Assembly: GCA_037179385.1 (NCBI GenBank)
Contig: CM074185.1
Coordinates: forward strand, 49,169,000 to 49,232,999
DNA length: 64,000 bases
DNA from: Holothuria scabra
Lineage: Eukaryota; Echinodermata; Holothuroidea; Aspidochirotida; Holothuriidae
Direction: 5' to 3'
This document shows positions 1 through 11,160 of the stretch, piece after piece; within the stretch, counting starts at the first letter, position 1; each line of letters begins with the position of its first letter. The notes under the pieces are model-generated. The model did not search any database and was not told where the DNA came from. It saw nothing but the letters and a program-made list of their open reading frames with translations. Made by a program: the position numbers and the translations under genes.

Positions 1-186
1 TACATATATACAGTGTTGTAACAAATTACGTTTTGAAAGTTACGAAAGGAAGTACTCTAAAAAACCTTGGTAGGCTTATGGGACAGAGCACTCCCTGTGA
101 AGTACAAAGAGGAAAATATGAACATTAACCTAAACGATATACAGTGAACATAAGAATGGTGAATGTTATATGAAGTACTTTGTTAA
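1..186 (-). mobile_element. Probable 3' untranslated end of the LINE copy
   Basis: Read on the minus strand, this DNA follows directly after the stop codon of the RT C-terminal fragment. No coding sequence is seen. A clear poly-A or microsatellite tail is not visible before the window edge, so the 3' end of the element is undefined. This is inference from position only. Confidence 0.35.
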
Positions 187-639
187 TCAATACTTTTCAA
201 TGCAGTGCTTGCAATACTTACTTTTGAAACTAGAAATTGATTTACAGAGTTGGACTTCATTAGGGAGAGTATTCCAGGTTGAGGATGCTCTTACGTGTAA
301 ACTTTGCTTCAGAAAATTTGAATTAAAACGTGGTAGCCGGAGATATCCGGACTGCCTTGTATTATGGTCGTGTGTGTCATAGTTAAATGGGAACATTTGT
401 TGAAAGTACGGTGGAGCAAGATTATGTACGATACGGTAAGCAAAGATTGCTTCTTTGAAGTAAGTTATGAAGACAATGCGTTCATGAAATCTTGATATCA
501 AATTTGCAAGGTACTTTGATTTTTTCTGCGTAAAAACATAGTGACATTTTAAGTACAGCGTGAAGCCGAGCCCAAAGCGCCAGTTCCTGGGGGTGGTGGT
601 CACGGAGGGGAAACCCCGGTAGCTTTGAGATTTAAACAT
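187..639 (-). pseudogene. C-terminal end of a non-LTR retrotransposon polyprotein
   Basis: A 150-residue reading frame. Its last ~90 residues have the layout seen after the reverse transcriptase domain of CR1/Jockey/RTE-like LINEs: a segment IVHNLAPPYFQQMF, then H-x-x-N-T-R-Q, then a LRLPRFNSNFLKQS stretch, then STWNTLPNEV, then a final SxxSFKSKY. This is a recognised family pattern; the exact clade is not settled. No RT catalytic motif is present, because the copy is 5' truncated just upstream (toward higher coordinates), as is usual for LINE copies made by incomplete reverse transcription. The first ~30 residues look non-coding, so the true junction is probably near 560-640. DNA below position 187 is probably the element's 3' untranslated end. 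A dead copy, not a gene. Confidence 0.8.
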
Positions 640-2012
640 ATGTCTGAGGTAATCGTTAAGCCTCTGAGAGTTATTTTTTCCTTTCGGTTAACCCACTCCT
701 AATTGACCTGCTTGGGGGAGGGAAAGGAAAAATTTTGCAAATGCCCCTCTTACCCCTCCGTAGTGCTGTCACTGACATTGGGTAATGTGTAGAAGATCAA
801 AATAGAATGTTTTGACAAGGGAATTTGGTAAACAGAGGTTAAGAAGGAAATATGTGAAAATGCACGGAAAGGTGTTTTGAAGTTTTAGTAAAGTGATCTC
901 AATAGTTTAAAATTATACCCAACATCGTTTGTCACAGTCCGCCCCATTCCACCAAATATTTTAACTTAACGTAGCTGTTTCATAATCATTTGAACTTGTG
1001 ATATTTCCAAGTTTAATCTCTTAAACAGTTTGGAAAGGTGGTGCAAGTAAAAAGAATTGTATGCATGCATGTATGTGTACATTGTGAAAGATAGTTGATG
1101 TGCAGTTTGCTGGAAAACACCATTGTTTGAAAGCGTAAGACAATATGACAAGCACAAAGTCGCTGAAGATACAAAGAAATCACTTAATACTGTCTAAGAA
1201 CTTTGCTCAGTTATACTGTATACAAGCTATTGGTGCTTCGAGGCCTACAGAGTAGAAAACAGAAACTCTTGAGTCAAGCTGTCGCGATTACTTTGAATTA
1301 AATGTTTGGGTCAAACCTGTTGAGGGCTAGTTTTAAGAGGCTCAATTCGTACTTGCCTGTAATAACATGATACTTGCCTTCAAGATTGCAAGAAAGGCAA
1401 TATCTAGCTCCAACAGGGCTTTTATTGGAGGATCTGAATTTTTCATGTCTGTGAACTATAAGATACCGTGGATTTTTTTTTTTCAGTTTTCTCCCTTGGC
1501 GGAAAACTTCATGATGACAAAGCCCATGGATTAAAAAAAAAAAAACAGTTTGTGTTACTATGAGACATGTTGTTTGTATACCGTTACCTTGAAGCACACA
1601 ATTAAATTACAAACATGGTTACCTAACAAAAGGCTAACTTCACTCTTGAGACCTAATTTACAAACGTCAGAACCTTAATTGCGTCCTTGAAATTTATTTT
1701 AAAGCCATGCTACTTGCACATATCAAGAAAGACATAAGAGATGATCAGGTCGTGTCGGAGCTCACAAAAAGTGTTCAAATTTGTGGCATATTCGATGCTC
1801 TGTACTGTATATGTTCATGGAAATATATGGACAAATTCGAAAAGTCACATGACTGTATGGTTCATCAGCTTTAACCTGTCAAATCCCTGCTTATTTCCAT
1901 TACGGATGGTTGTGCACTTAAAGACCTCGTGATTTCTTCAGTTTCAATGAATAGGAGAATTTATAATTGCATATAAACGATAAAACTAAAGCAGTGTTTA
2001 TGGACCTCACTA
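640..2012. other. Intergenic or intronic DNA, no gene seen
   Basis: Only short chance reading frames. Runs of T and A (around 1470-1490 and 1530-1545) are the only low-complexity features. No domain, RNA or clear repeat recognised. Confidence 0.5.
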
Positions 2013-2298
2013 ATGGCCGACTCCACAATCTGATGTGATTAATGTATACTTTGCTTACCCTTGGTAGGGACTTGACACATAAAAACGGGGTAACTAGGCT
2101 TTTATATACCTGTAATCAACAATTATTAGAAAAAATTATTAAACTTTCAACATGTTCACAACTAGACAGATTGACGACTGCTCTTCCATTGACATCAGAG
2201 TTACAGACAAAAACTAGCCATTAGATTAGACTAAGATAAGTTATAAGTCACGCCACATGGTAGGCTCGTTTAATCCTCACCAGATTGTGGCCTTTAAG
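2013..2298. mobile_element. Candidate foldback element with ~35 bp imperfect inverted ends
   Basis: Left end GGCCGACTCCACAATCTGAT (2015 on) pairs with the reverse complement of the right end, which reads GGCCACAATCTGGTGAGGAT. The left arm has a five-base insertion (GACTC) after GGCC. Similarity continues for about 15 bases and then fades. The right end carries a TTAAAGGCC edge like the 310 bp family at 22.6, 47.6 and 59.6 kb, so it may be a diverged relative. Target-site duplication not identified. Confidence 0.35.
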
Positions 2299-2553
2299 AA
2301 TCAACTTTTAGAAGGCTCTATAGTTTCGTGGCTGCACAAAGATAACCTAAATCAGTTTTGACAAAGATCAGAATTAAATTATTTAAGTGAGCTGGGATTT
2401 TCTTGGTTCAGAATGTTTACCCTCCAAATCTTTTAGCGGTAGTTTCAAAATTCGTTTTACTCCCAGATCTACTTCCCATACCTATAAATTGACAGGTTGC
2501 TCCTTAAGTCTTTCCACGGTGTACGGGTAAGGAAATTTGAAAATGGCATTTGC

Positions 2554-3143
2554 CAGTTCGGGAGATAACCGTTTTCGGGTGAAAATGAGAATTCACCCGA
2601 TCGGGAGAAAATTTGCAGCATGAATATTCATGAGCACTTAGTGTGTACCTCTTCACAGTCGTCGCTTTGTTTTATAAATGTGGATATGTTCATATACAAG
2701 GTAATTGTTCACCACCACAAACAGAAATCTTTAGAAACTTTCAAGAACGTATTACTGAGCTCAATTTCTAGCAAGAGTAACTTCAACAACTTTCTGCAGA
2801 AAAAATGAACAAATATTGCGGCTGTGTCGAGTCTATAATTTAAGCTTAGGACACAGAACGTGACAAAATTGCTGGATATCTCAAAATTTGAGCGGTAAAC
2901 TACCAAACATGATCCGGCTTTTTTGTTCCCCTAGCAACAAAGTTTCTAAATATTCCAAAATTAATCTTTCCTAAGACCGATTAAATTTTCCAGGTGTTTT
3001 GAACGTTTGTTTCCGTTTAAATTGCGCGGTAGGATCGCAAAGCATCAAGGGAGAAATTTGAAAAATGGCGCCACCCATGGCAGTATTTTCCCCCGATCGG
3101 GTGAAAAATCATTTTCCCCCGAAAGAGGTTATCTCCCGAACTG
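2554..3143. mobile_element. 590 bp non-autonomous DNA transposon, family A copy 1
   Basis: Ends are inverted repeats starting CAGTTCGGGAGATAACC. They stay alike for about 60 bases, through TTTTCGGGTGAAAATGA and CACCCGATCGGG. The flanks carry a possible 5 bp duplication TTTGC (2549-2553 and 3144-3148). The interior has no transposase-like frame; a 65-residue minus-strand frame inside is chance. A second, oppositely oriented copy of almost the same length lies at 39682-40274 and shares internal sequence, for example TAAGCTTAGGACA and the AACGTTCAAAAC block. Two independent full-length copies make this a real element rather than a chance palindrome. Superfamily unknown. Confidence 0.85.
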
Positions 3144-4739
3144 TTTGCCATGGTCATTTTTTTTAAATAACGTTATTTTTATATTATTTTTTATTTGCTA
3201 ATGACAGGTGGGCGATGAAAATTTTCTCTTGGGGAAAATATGGATTGTTAATAAGTATTCCTTGAAAACGGATTGAAAAAGTTTGCCTCACTCTAGTGAA
3301 CTCATTAAAATGTTTAAATATCAATACAAAAGGCATCTTGCATGACTCCTACACAATTAGCTTTTGCGGTTTGGTTTGGGTGGGTCGATGAAGTCAGTGG
3401 ATAATTATATGGTTTTTCTCAGGAAAAGTATACATCTTCCGCTTCAAGCTTTTCATAAGTGACAAATCTATCATTCCCATTGCAATGTTAACCTGTACGG
3501 ATTAAAAGTTAATTAACTCTTTTTAGGAGATCCATCCAAATTTGGGATTTGTCACTCATGTAACCCTTATGGATTGATGTTCAATATAAGAACTGAAAGA
3601 GTGGAGTGGGCGCTAAGTACAGTATCCCCCACCTCCAAATGCTTCCTTTTGTGAAGTAGCCGTACTTCAATCCAACTCTATAGGTGTGATTAAACCTTCC
3701 TAAACGTGCCATCCATGTACATTTTATACACCCTTCTGGCCACCTTTCAAAAGATGCGACTGAAGTGGAGGGCTTCAACCAGGAAGGTGTTTAGTAACAC
3801 CTCTTTGCTTTAACCGCATTTGCCCCGTATCTGAAACCAGGCTTGAATTTGAACTGTATCTGAACTGTATATTTTCATTGAGGTGAAATTTAATATCGCA
3901 TTTGTGTCGGTGTAACCCTTCTGTCTACCACCCTAAGTCCTATAGAATGAGTGATTAGTTATATAGTTCTAAGTTTCACATTTCGATGCAAGTAGCGGTC
4001 ACAAGCAATAGGGAACTTGGGGAATTCCCATAACCGACTGTCCTATACATTTAATAGTATAAACGACATGCTCTGGGGTGGCGATTCGCCATCTTCAAAA
4101 GTTGAGAGGAGGTAAAAGAGCTCGTAAGTCATTGCTCTCAAGGTGGCCATGATGGGATTAAAAAAAATTTATAAAAATTAAGAGGGGTAATTGACACTTG
4201 GTCATTCGAGGACAATCGTTGTTTTGAAACCTTTTGCTTTAATTTTTCAAGTAACTATTTGAATGCATTTGATCTTTAATAAATCTCTAAAGTAATTAAT
4301 GAATTAAGACTGGCAGAATTTGTATAAGGTTCATTACTAATAAGTTCCGGCTTTACCTCCTTCGCAAGACACCCACGAGAGTCTGGTCACATGACAGTCG
4401 AAACAAAAACTTACAGTTTGACTATCACGACAGTTTGAGGACTCATAAAAGTTTTGTTTTATTTCTATGCCGTGATTCTAGGAATTTGCAAAAAACATTC
4501 AACTGTTTTGAGTTAGATCAGCAAACAGTCTGGAGGTCATCATTCTTCGCACGTGAGTCTATGATATTGTAGAACGAAAATGTCTTAAGCTCTGAATTTA
4601 GTCATTTGCTATCTATTCCTTAAATTCATGTCTCCGTTCGAACTAAACCTTTTCAGTGCAAAAAGGTAAGGCAAATTGTCTTCTGCCTCTTTCAGTTAAG
4701 ACATTTCTCAGCTCCAATAAAACTTATTTACAAAGTAAT
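3144..4739. other. Intergenic or intronic DNA, no gene seen
   Basis: Short unsupported frames only, including a 65-residue minus frame at 3581-3778. No recognisable domain, splice-supported exon or repeat copy. Confidence 0.5.
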
Positions 4740-4846
4740 GAGAGCATGCCTGTAAGAGCAGCAAACCGATTTCAACATTCGACCTTTTCTAATAATAATC
4801 ATAGACGGATATATTGATGAAGACAGATTCATATTGGCATGCTCTC
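4740..4846. repeat. Short inverted repeat, 11 bp perfect ends, 107 bp span
   Basis: GAGAGCATGCC at the left is matched by GGCATGCTCTC at the right. The similarity does not clearly go further inward. It may be a small MITE or chance; no second copy seen. Confidence 0.3.
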
Positions 4847-5087
4847 AGCAGACAAGTTGCAATTATTTCGTTTAAAGTTGGTTAGACTGTCATGCGTTTG
4901 AACAAGTTTATATGACAGGAATACCGAGTTAAAGGAAAGTGAACTTTTCTTTCGAGAGAATGGTCTGAATGATGGTAGCCTTATTTAGAAATACGCCGAA
5001 TAAATGAATCTACGGTCAGGAGAATGAGATTTTTGTTATATGGACAGAAAATATGGAAAGAGATGATGGTTCAATGTCATAACCTCA

Positions 5088-5159
5088 TGTGGACGGAGGT
5101 TAAATACTCTGTGGACTGATGTTAAATATTAGGTGGACGGAGGTTAAATACTATGTGGA
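5088..5159 (+). repeat. Minisatellite, 22 bp unit, 3.3 copies
   Basis: Units start at 5088, 5110 and 5132 with a partial unit at 5154. Each reads close to TGTGGACGGAGGTTAAATAC plus two bases. Spacing is exactly 22 throughout; a few substitutions separate the units. Confidence 0.9.
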
Positions 5160-6203
5160 ATACATTTGGTAAGATGATTTTGTGTTATGCAAACTGTAGC
5201 AGGTAATTAACGTTATGGAGGGTTAAATATCTTCTTTACTGCTTTCCGGTATTCTATAATAATGTTTATAATTAAAGTTTGCCGTCTGCTTCATATACCG
5301 TAGTAAAATTCTATTTGAACGGTGAGTAAAGTCGGTAAGTACATTTATAGCTACAGGCCGGGAGTAGGCGTGTGCGATGATGCCGTTGTTCGTTCAAAAA
5401 TATATTCCCTTCTGTTTTTTGTTTCCATTTTCTTAAATATTTTGAGATCACTGGAATTAATAAATGGCTAAGTTTTAAATTCTTCGATATCGTCCTTTAT
5501 CTTTAAAATCTTTTTCTCTCTCAAACATGCCAGTTTATCATATTGTCAGGAACAAAACGTACTTGAATTTGTTACGAACTATCGTTTGGACCAAGATGGA
5601 AGGGTTGGGGGGGGGGGAGTATTGTTACACAAAGTCATGACACAGTGAAGGGATCGCGGTTCTTATTCAAGAATTTTAGGCTTCTTATGACAAAAAAAAG
5701 AATCTTGTCTTTTCATAACGCCTGTGAAGTTTTATGCCTAATTTAATGAATTGGCCAAGACGTTTCAATCAGTTTTTTTTTAACATTTTCCCAATAAATG
5801 AAGAGAGGTGGCAAACGTACCAGGTAAAAAAAGGTTTTTTTTTAACTTCATGTTTACTTAACTTAGTGTATCAGATTAGGATCTCAAAACTAGATGAACA
5901 GAACCTAAAAATATCTATACTCTACAGCTACGGCAGGTGTACTCAGGGCAACAAGTTGCGTTTTAGAGTGTACAGGTTTCATGATGTTGTGTCATCTTAC
6001 TCAGATACAGATATGGAGTCAAAAGAATCGCGTGGCTGAATGTGTTTTCCTAGTTTTTCCCATTCTAAATAAGATTAAAAATTGTCATTTGAAATACCAA
6101 CTTAAAATGATGAATTTTTGCTGATTTTGAGTACAGTATTAATATATTGCGTGTGTATTCTCCGAGACTTTTTGCTGACAATCACTATTCTTTTTTCTTT
6201 CAG
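5160..6203. other. Intergenic or intronic DNA
   Basis: Contains a G run of 11 at 5607-5617. A reading frame at 5734-6039 is AT-rich and unsupported. It contains CAG followed by GTAAAA at 5818-5826, which could act as a splice donor, but nothing recognisable is encoded. No repeat copy noted. Confidence 0.4.
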
Positions 6204-6335
6204 AATTCGGTGATGCGAAGGTCTTTGTTTGAAACTCCAAATCCTTCTCTTCAGAATAATGAACTTGAGCACATGCTCTTAAATAGTTTGCCCTTTGGGA
6301 GAATACCATTTCTGCTGTTCTTTAAGAAAAGCTAA
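6204..6335 (+). CDS. Possible terminal exon, unknown product
   Basis: A very good 3' splice acceptor (ATTCTTTTTTCTTTCAG, 6187-6203) is followed by an open frame of 43 codons ending in TAA at 6333-6335. The encoded piece starts NSVMRRSLFETPNPSLQNNE and is not one I recognise. No GT donor fits inside it, so if real it is a last coding exon. No nearby AATAAA was found to support a transcript end. Chance remains quite possible; the evidence is the acceptor and the non-repetitive composition only. Confidence 0.22.
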   Translation, partial: NSVMRRSLFETPNPSLQNNELEHMLLNSLPFGRIPFLLFFKKS

Positions 6336-7025
6336 CCTTCTACTACACGATTCATTACGGTCTTATCTAAAATCCAAAATTTGCTAATACCAGAAAAACA
6401 ATGTTTGAGTTTCATTGAAGTTCATGTGTAAAATAGTATGACGTTATGCAATCAAAAAGGGTCTGTTTAATATATAAAATTCCTTTCATGCTTACACGTC
6501 AACGAATAAGACTTTGAAACAAATTAATGAAGTGTTAAATCTGATGACAAAATTTGAAAACAAAATGAAATGTACTCATTAGCGTTTTACGCCGGCGGAA
6601 AATCTAAATATCACGATTATAGCCATTGTTCCAGATGCTATATATATGAAAACCGAAGAGTAGAGAATATTTTTTTCAATGCTGTCCTTAATGATTCCTT
6701 CAGCATCATCAAGTCTTTAGTCCAGATCAGATTTACCTGTTGTAAAAACCTAAATAGTTTTACATTATGTTTCGCTGACATTAGAACTAGTTGTCGTGCA
6801 GGCGAAAACAATACGTAGCTTTTTGATCAGTTAATAATTTTAACACTCATTTTTTTAAAATGAGTCCATCATCAACCCTGTAGGCAAATATTACGTAGTC
6901 TTAGCTATGAAAGATTTGAGGAACAAACCTGATGTCAACAAAAACCGTGCCTGAATAAAGTAACATTTAGAGCTTGAAATCACATTCTTGCTTTCACGTG
7001 ACTTAATTGCTGGAAGTTTTTGTAG
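6336..7025. other. Intergenic or intronic DNA, no gene seen
   Basis: AT-rich; an 82-residue plus frame at 6570-6818 shows no domain. Ends in GTTTTTGTAG, which I take as the acceptor of the next candidate exon. Confidence 0.4.
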
Positions 7026-7246
7026 AGTTTTATTAGAAAGGAAATGAATATGGATACCCATACTTTACCAAGGAGGGGAGTTCTTCCCAAATATAACACA
7101 GTCGAACAAGATTCAATGCTTGGAGCCCACTTCCGACAGATGGTCCGGGATTCGGTGTGTTTTTTATGGCCCATGGCTAGCATTGCGGAAGAAATAGATG
7201 GTGGATTGAATAAAATTGCAGAAATAGATGAGGATGCTCTCGATGG
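7026..7246 (+). CDS. Candidate internal or first coding exon, unknown product
   Basis: Open from an upstream TAG that is itself part of a plausible acceptor (GTTTTTGTAG, ending 7025) through to a strong donor, GATGG followed by GTGAGT at 7247. The first ATG is at 7044 and a second lies two codons on. The peptide has no low complexity: it includes MLGAHFRQMVRDSVCFLWPM, then an acidic tail IAEEIDGGLNKIAEIDEDALDG. The exon ends mid-codon (two bases of the next codon). I do not recognise the family. A downstream partner exon on the same strand was not found in the window. The consensus donor and balanced composition make this one of the better exon candidates, but it could still be chance. Confidence 0.4.
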
Positions 7247-9130
7247 GTGAGTTACAAAACATTTTTGTTAAATTTCAAATCGACGGGCTTCTTCTTTTTG
7301 TACACCTGCATAGTACATGACTGGATCACCTTTTTTGGAAAACCTGTCATAATTGGTTTCAACGGCAGTGCTGGTTCTATAGCGATTTGAGAATTTCCAC
7401 TGCATAATGCGGAAGGAAGTACAATTTAAGAGTATGACTTTCAAAGAACCAATACATCTGACCTGTGGAAAAGTGTTAAATGAAAGTTTATTAGCTCGCG
7501 TTATCCTGCTTTTTTGCCATTTTCGACATTATTTCTGGGACAGGGACTGGCTTTAAATAAATTTCAAGAACAAATATTATTTTCAAGGGGGTTGTCATGT
7601 TACTCCAACTTAAATTTTGTAGAAAAAAATAATCCCAGACTTACAAACGTCTACATACTTTTCTTGGAAATGGTTTAGCAAATAATAACATGAATATTTA
7701 AACTGACAGGTCTAACAGCATCCGTATTTTCATCATCTGTTTAAAAACAAATTTAAAAAATTGTGACTTTGGATATAATAGCCAATCATAAGAATACATT
7801 GTTAACTGTTTTTGTTTAAACTTATTGAAATTCCCTTTAAACTGGAGATGGATCGTTTGATTAATGTTGTCGTAAGAATAGTCTCTTAAACTTTCTATGT
7901 AGATCTTTGACATAATTCTAGGAACAAGGCTGTTGGTGCAACAAATTTCCTGCCATGAATTGTTAATCTGAAGAGTCGAACTTATTTATAGAAGATGTTT
8001 TAAAATACCTTATAGAAGTATATGACCTAGGGAAGCGTCTAAGGGCCCGGTAAACCGTAGGTGTCATTCAGCGCTCAATTATTCGTTGAGTTTATAACTG
8101 TTCGTTTCTTTCTGATGAAATTTACATAATAACTTTATTTGTATGTCATTTAAATATTCTTGTCTTTCTTCATTTACTTTTCCCAAATCAAGAGTCCTTC
8201 TCTATTCCAAGTCTAACCGTTCTTTTCATCTAACTTAATACTCGTACTATATTCGAAATACAATTTAGACCATGGGCCTACTTAGAACGATGCTCGTAAT
8301 AAAATAAAGCACCTCGTTACCTAATATGCATGTAAACTGTACGCAAGGACCCAACCAGACTGTGTCAATATCCTGCATATAAGTTGAAAAGTTTGCTGTG
8401 CTACTTCGTCAAATACAATTCTTGTAAAATTAAACACCCTACGGGGTAATTGTGTATGTAATAAGAGTGACGCGTGCCTTCATCAATCACCGCAACCTGT
8501 ATTTCGTAGTATGTACACATTAACAACTGCTCTTGTATCACGTTGAAAAGTAACTTAAATCTACTAAAACTATTCTGGAATTATTCATAATTGCCAGGGA
8601 GAACGAAAGCAGTGAAATTTTAGGTATACTTATGGAAACATTAATTCGCCGCCACAATATACTCTCAAATAACTTTAACATCAAAAGAATGATAATGCCT
8701 GAACTTCGTGTAATCAAACATTCGGGAAGTAATCCCCATTGTTGCAGGGCAATCAAACTTCTCCTGAATTATGGAAAAATTTGGCTTCACATTGGAAAAA
8801 CTCCTAACCCACAGTGTGAATTTTCCTCCATATCCCGGCGTGATAAACTATCCATGGCAAGTAGTTTTACGATCGGTGGCAATGATATTTCACCCACCGA
8901 ATCCACAGAAAATAATTAAACCTAGAAACTTTGCTTGGGTCCCCAAATCCTAAAAAACCATTCGGCACTGAAAATTTAAATAAAGAAAAGGCAGTATTGT
9001 GAGTGAAACGGACAAAGTGACCTGTGAACACCTTTTCTCCCAAAAGGCGAAAATCATATTCACTAAAGGGAACCTGCTAAAATCTATATGTACAATATAA
9101 CAGTCTGGATTTTTTTTACTTACCGTAATT
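7247..9130. other. Presumed intron or intergenic DNA
   Basis: Follows the donor at 7247. Overlapping short frames at 8538-8953 have no domain. No repeat family recognised. Confidence 0.4.
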
Positions 9131-9520
9131 TAAAGGAGCCCATTGAGTTGATATCGATATTAATATGATCAGAGTGTTAAAGGATCACTACCACATGACA
9201 ATCCTAATAGTCTAATAGTCAGAATGAAAAACCAAGTTTCATATCCAATAGTTACCGAAAAAGTTAAAATTTTCAGTTTTTGGGTGACCTGACTTGTAAC
9301 GGTTTGGAGCATATTTTCAAAAAGTGTCTGGTCACGAATTTTGGAAATTTGAACTGTTAAGTGCTTACACATAAAACAGTTACTTGTATGTAGAATATGG
9401 GGATTTTTTAGGTTTGAACATTTGTCATTAATATGTGAAGAAAACTTAACAGGCATGAAAAAAGGTTGAATTTCATGAACCGATTCAATGAGCCGTTTCA
9501 ATATTCCTTCATCAGGAATC
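9131..9520 (-). repeat. Dispersed repeat, copy 1 (~390 bp), origin unknown
   Basis: Aligns by eye with 35636-36020 over nearly its whole length. Shared blocks include TGACTTGTAACGGTTT, AACAGTTA then TTGTATGTAG, and GGGGATT, and both copies begin near TTTAAAGG. On the minus strand this copy is open for about 110 codons (9169-9501, first codon TTG, no ATG start). The partner encodes similar residues at first (KRL-x-E-x-VH-x-IQ, then SNL-x-NP and LHT-x-NC) but is broken by a stop and a frame slip. It could be decayed coding sequence of a mobile element or a non-coding repeat. No known domain. Confidence 0.65.
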
Positions 9521-10096
9521 GATCTCTCCCTTTCAACCTACTGAGGTGTATTTGTTGCCTTTTGGAAGATGGCAGCAACTTTTTACTGAGCAAAACACAA
9601 TTTTGGATTTCGTAATAAATGAGTGTATTGAATTAATACATTTTTGTAATAGCTGTCACATCCATAGGAAAATACAAAGCCAGCCGTTGATCAGATAAAA
9701 TACTAACCAAGTATACATTTGAAATGTTAAGTATGAGAGTGAACTGCGCTCGATCCGAATTGGATCATTTGCGTCATGCGAAGATCCACTGGTCGAAATT
9801 AAATTTCCGTGATAAACACAGTTCAGATCCGGATTCTTTTTTTTTCTCGTGAAGGGGGTGGGCCAGAATCTTCGCAGGCGATCATAAAATGATTTAGGGT
9901 CAACAGTGAGCCGACATCAGCGGTAACTCAGAGTGATTCTTTTGGAGGTCTATTCTACACACTGACAGAAGCACACATTTTTGTACGGAGGATGATCAGA
10001 GTATCTAACAAGACAGTGTAAATGTACCCATGCATATGTAATTTGATTTACTAATAAGTCCAGATTTCGTGTAAATGTTTCCTCGTAATATTAATG
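9521..10096. other. Intergenic or intronic DNA, no gene seen
   Basis: No supported feature. Confidence 0.5.
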
Positions 10097-10163
10097 TTTC
10101 CTTGTCCTTGACAAGGAAAATAAATGAAAAATTGTTAGAGAAGTGAGAAAGCGTTTCTCACTT
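10097..10163. repeat. Two neighbouring perfect hairpins
   Basis: TTTCCTTGTC pairs with GACAAGGAAA (10097-10119, 3-base loop). AAGTGAGAAA pairs with TTTCTCACTT (10141-10163, 3-base loop). Both stems are 10 bp without mismatches. No T-run, bacterial terminator or known RNA fits in this context. Function unknown. Confidence 0.6.
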
Positions 10164-10819
10164 TTCCCAATATGAAGCTGTCGTTTCACCAACATGTCTG
10201 TCAAATACTTTTCATGGAAGGGTAGTTTCAAAACTAACTTTACAATTCTCTTGATATTTATGAACAATTTAGCTTTTAAGGTGACTATAATTAGCCCTTA
10301 CGGTGACTGCCTCGGAAATGTTGAAGAATTGCTCACGTATTGTTGCAGAGTGACGACAATTCATTCGTTTGAATGCAAATTATTTCATATATGGTCGATT
10401 GCCCACAAAACACGATCCATCGGTTTTACTTGTCAACATCTCAGAGTGTAAGAAACGTTACATGTGTCTTTTTGAAAAGTGTTCAAGGAATTCCGAGAAA
10501 AATCTGCTTTTCTGGCATTGGTCATCTACCAGTATACAAATTTTTATCCATTTTCCTTGGGACAATTATTTAATTAAAATTCATCTGAAATTTAAAATTT
10601 ATGGTAAATCAATTAGGCATGACTTACTAACCCAAAACTTAATTGGGAAAATGTTCAATATATCACAATTTAGGTTGTCTTAGGTATGCACCAACTGTCC
10701 TATCGAGAATGGATTCTATATCAACAAGTTACAGTATTTTTCGTTTCAATTATATTGTACACTAAGTGTTTTGTTCACGTTCTAATGCAGAAGATACTCT
10801 TCGAATGACTTATGTATTT
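10164..10819. other. Intergenic or intronic DNA with unsupported frames
   Basis: Three overlapping frames of 66-104 codons occupy 10194-10683. They are AT-rich, lack a recognisable domain and have no clear splice framing. Confidence 0.4.
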
Positions 10820-11160
10820 CCCTTACAAAACAGGGTGAGGCAATTAGTTCCAAATTCGCAGGTTTTTACATGTTTTTTCCATGGGGTATCACAGGTTTTT
10901 GCATGAAAACCTGTGTTTTCCCTTGAGATTGACGCAGATTGATCATTTCCCACATGTTCGGTTAACAAAGAATTCTTGAACAAAACGTGTGGCTTGATAT
11001 TTAAGGCAAGGTAAGGTGTGCCAAACCTGCATCAAACCTGTGAGTAGAAGGTTCTAAAAACGCAGGTTTGTTACCCAACAACACGCATGATTTCCTTTGT
11101 TTTTCCACGCGTGATCACACATAGTGCAGACACAGGTTGGCGCACCTTGTTTTGTTAGGG
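10820..11160. mobile_element. 341 bp foldback element
   Basis: Left end CCCTTACAAAACAGGGTGAG pairs with the reverse complement of the right end, CCCTAACAAAACAAGGTGCG, with both continuing into GCCAA or GGCAA. The interior repeats an ACAGGTTT or AACCTGTG motif several times in both directions (10858-11150). That gives further self-complementarity, for example TCACAGGTTT against AAACCTGTGA. No coding potential. Target-site duplication not clear. Only one copy seen here. Confidence 0.65.

Noticed and set aside
5734..5820. Possible exon ending CAG before GTAAAA
   Set aside because: Frame is T/A-rich with Phe runs, and no convincing acceptor or homology was found.
10141..10163. Hairpin as a bacterial-type terminator
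   Set aside because: The context is eukaryotic, with no upstream gene; stem plus T-rich flank is coincidental.
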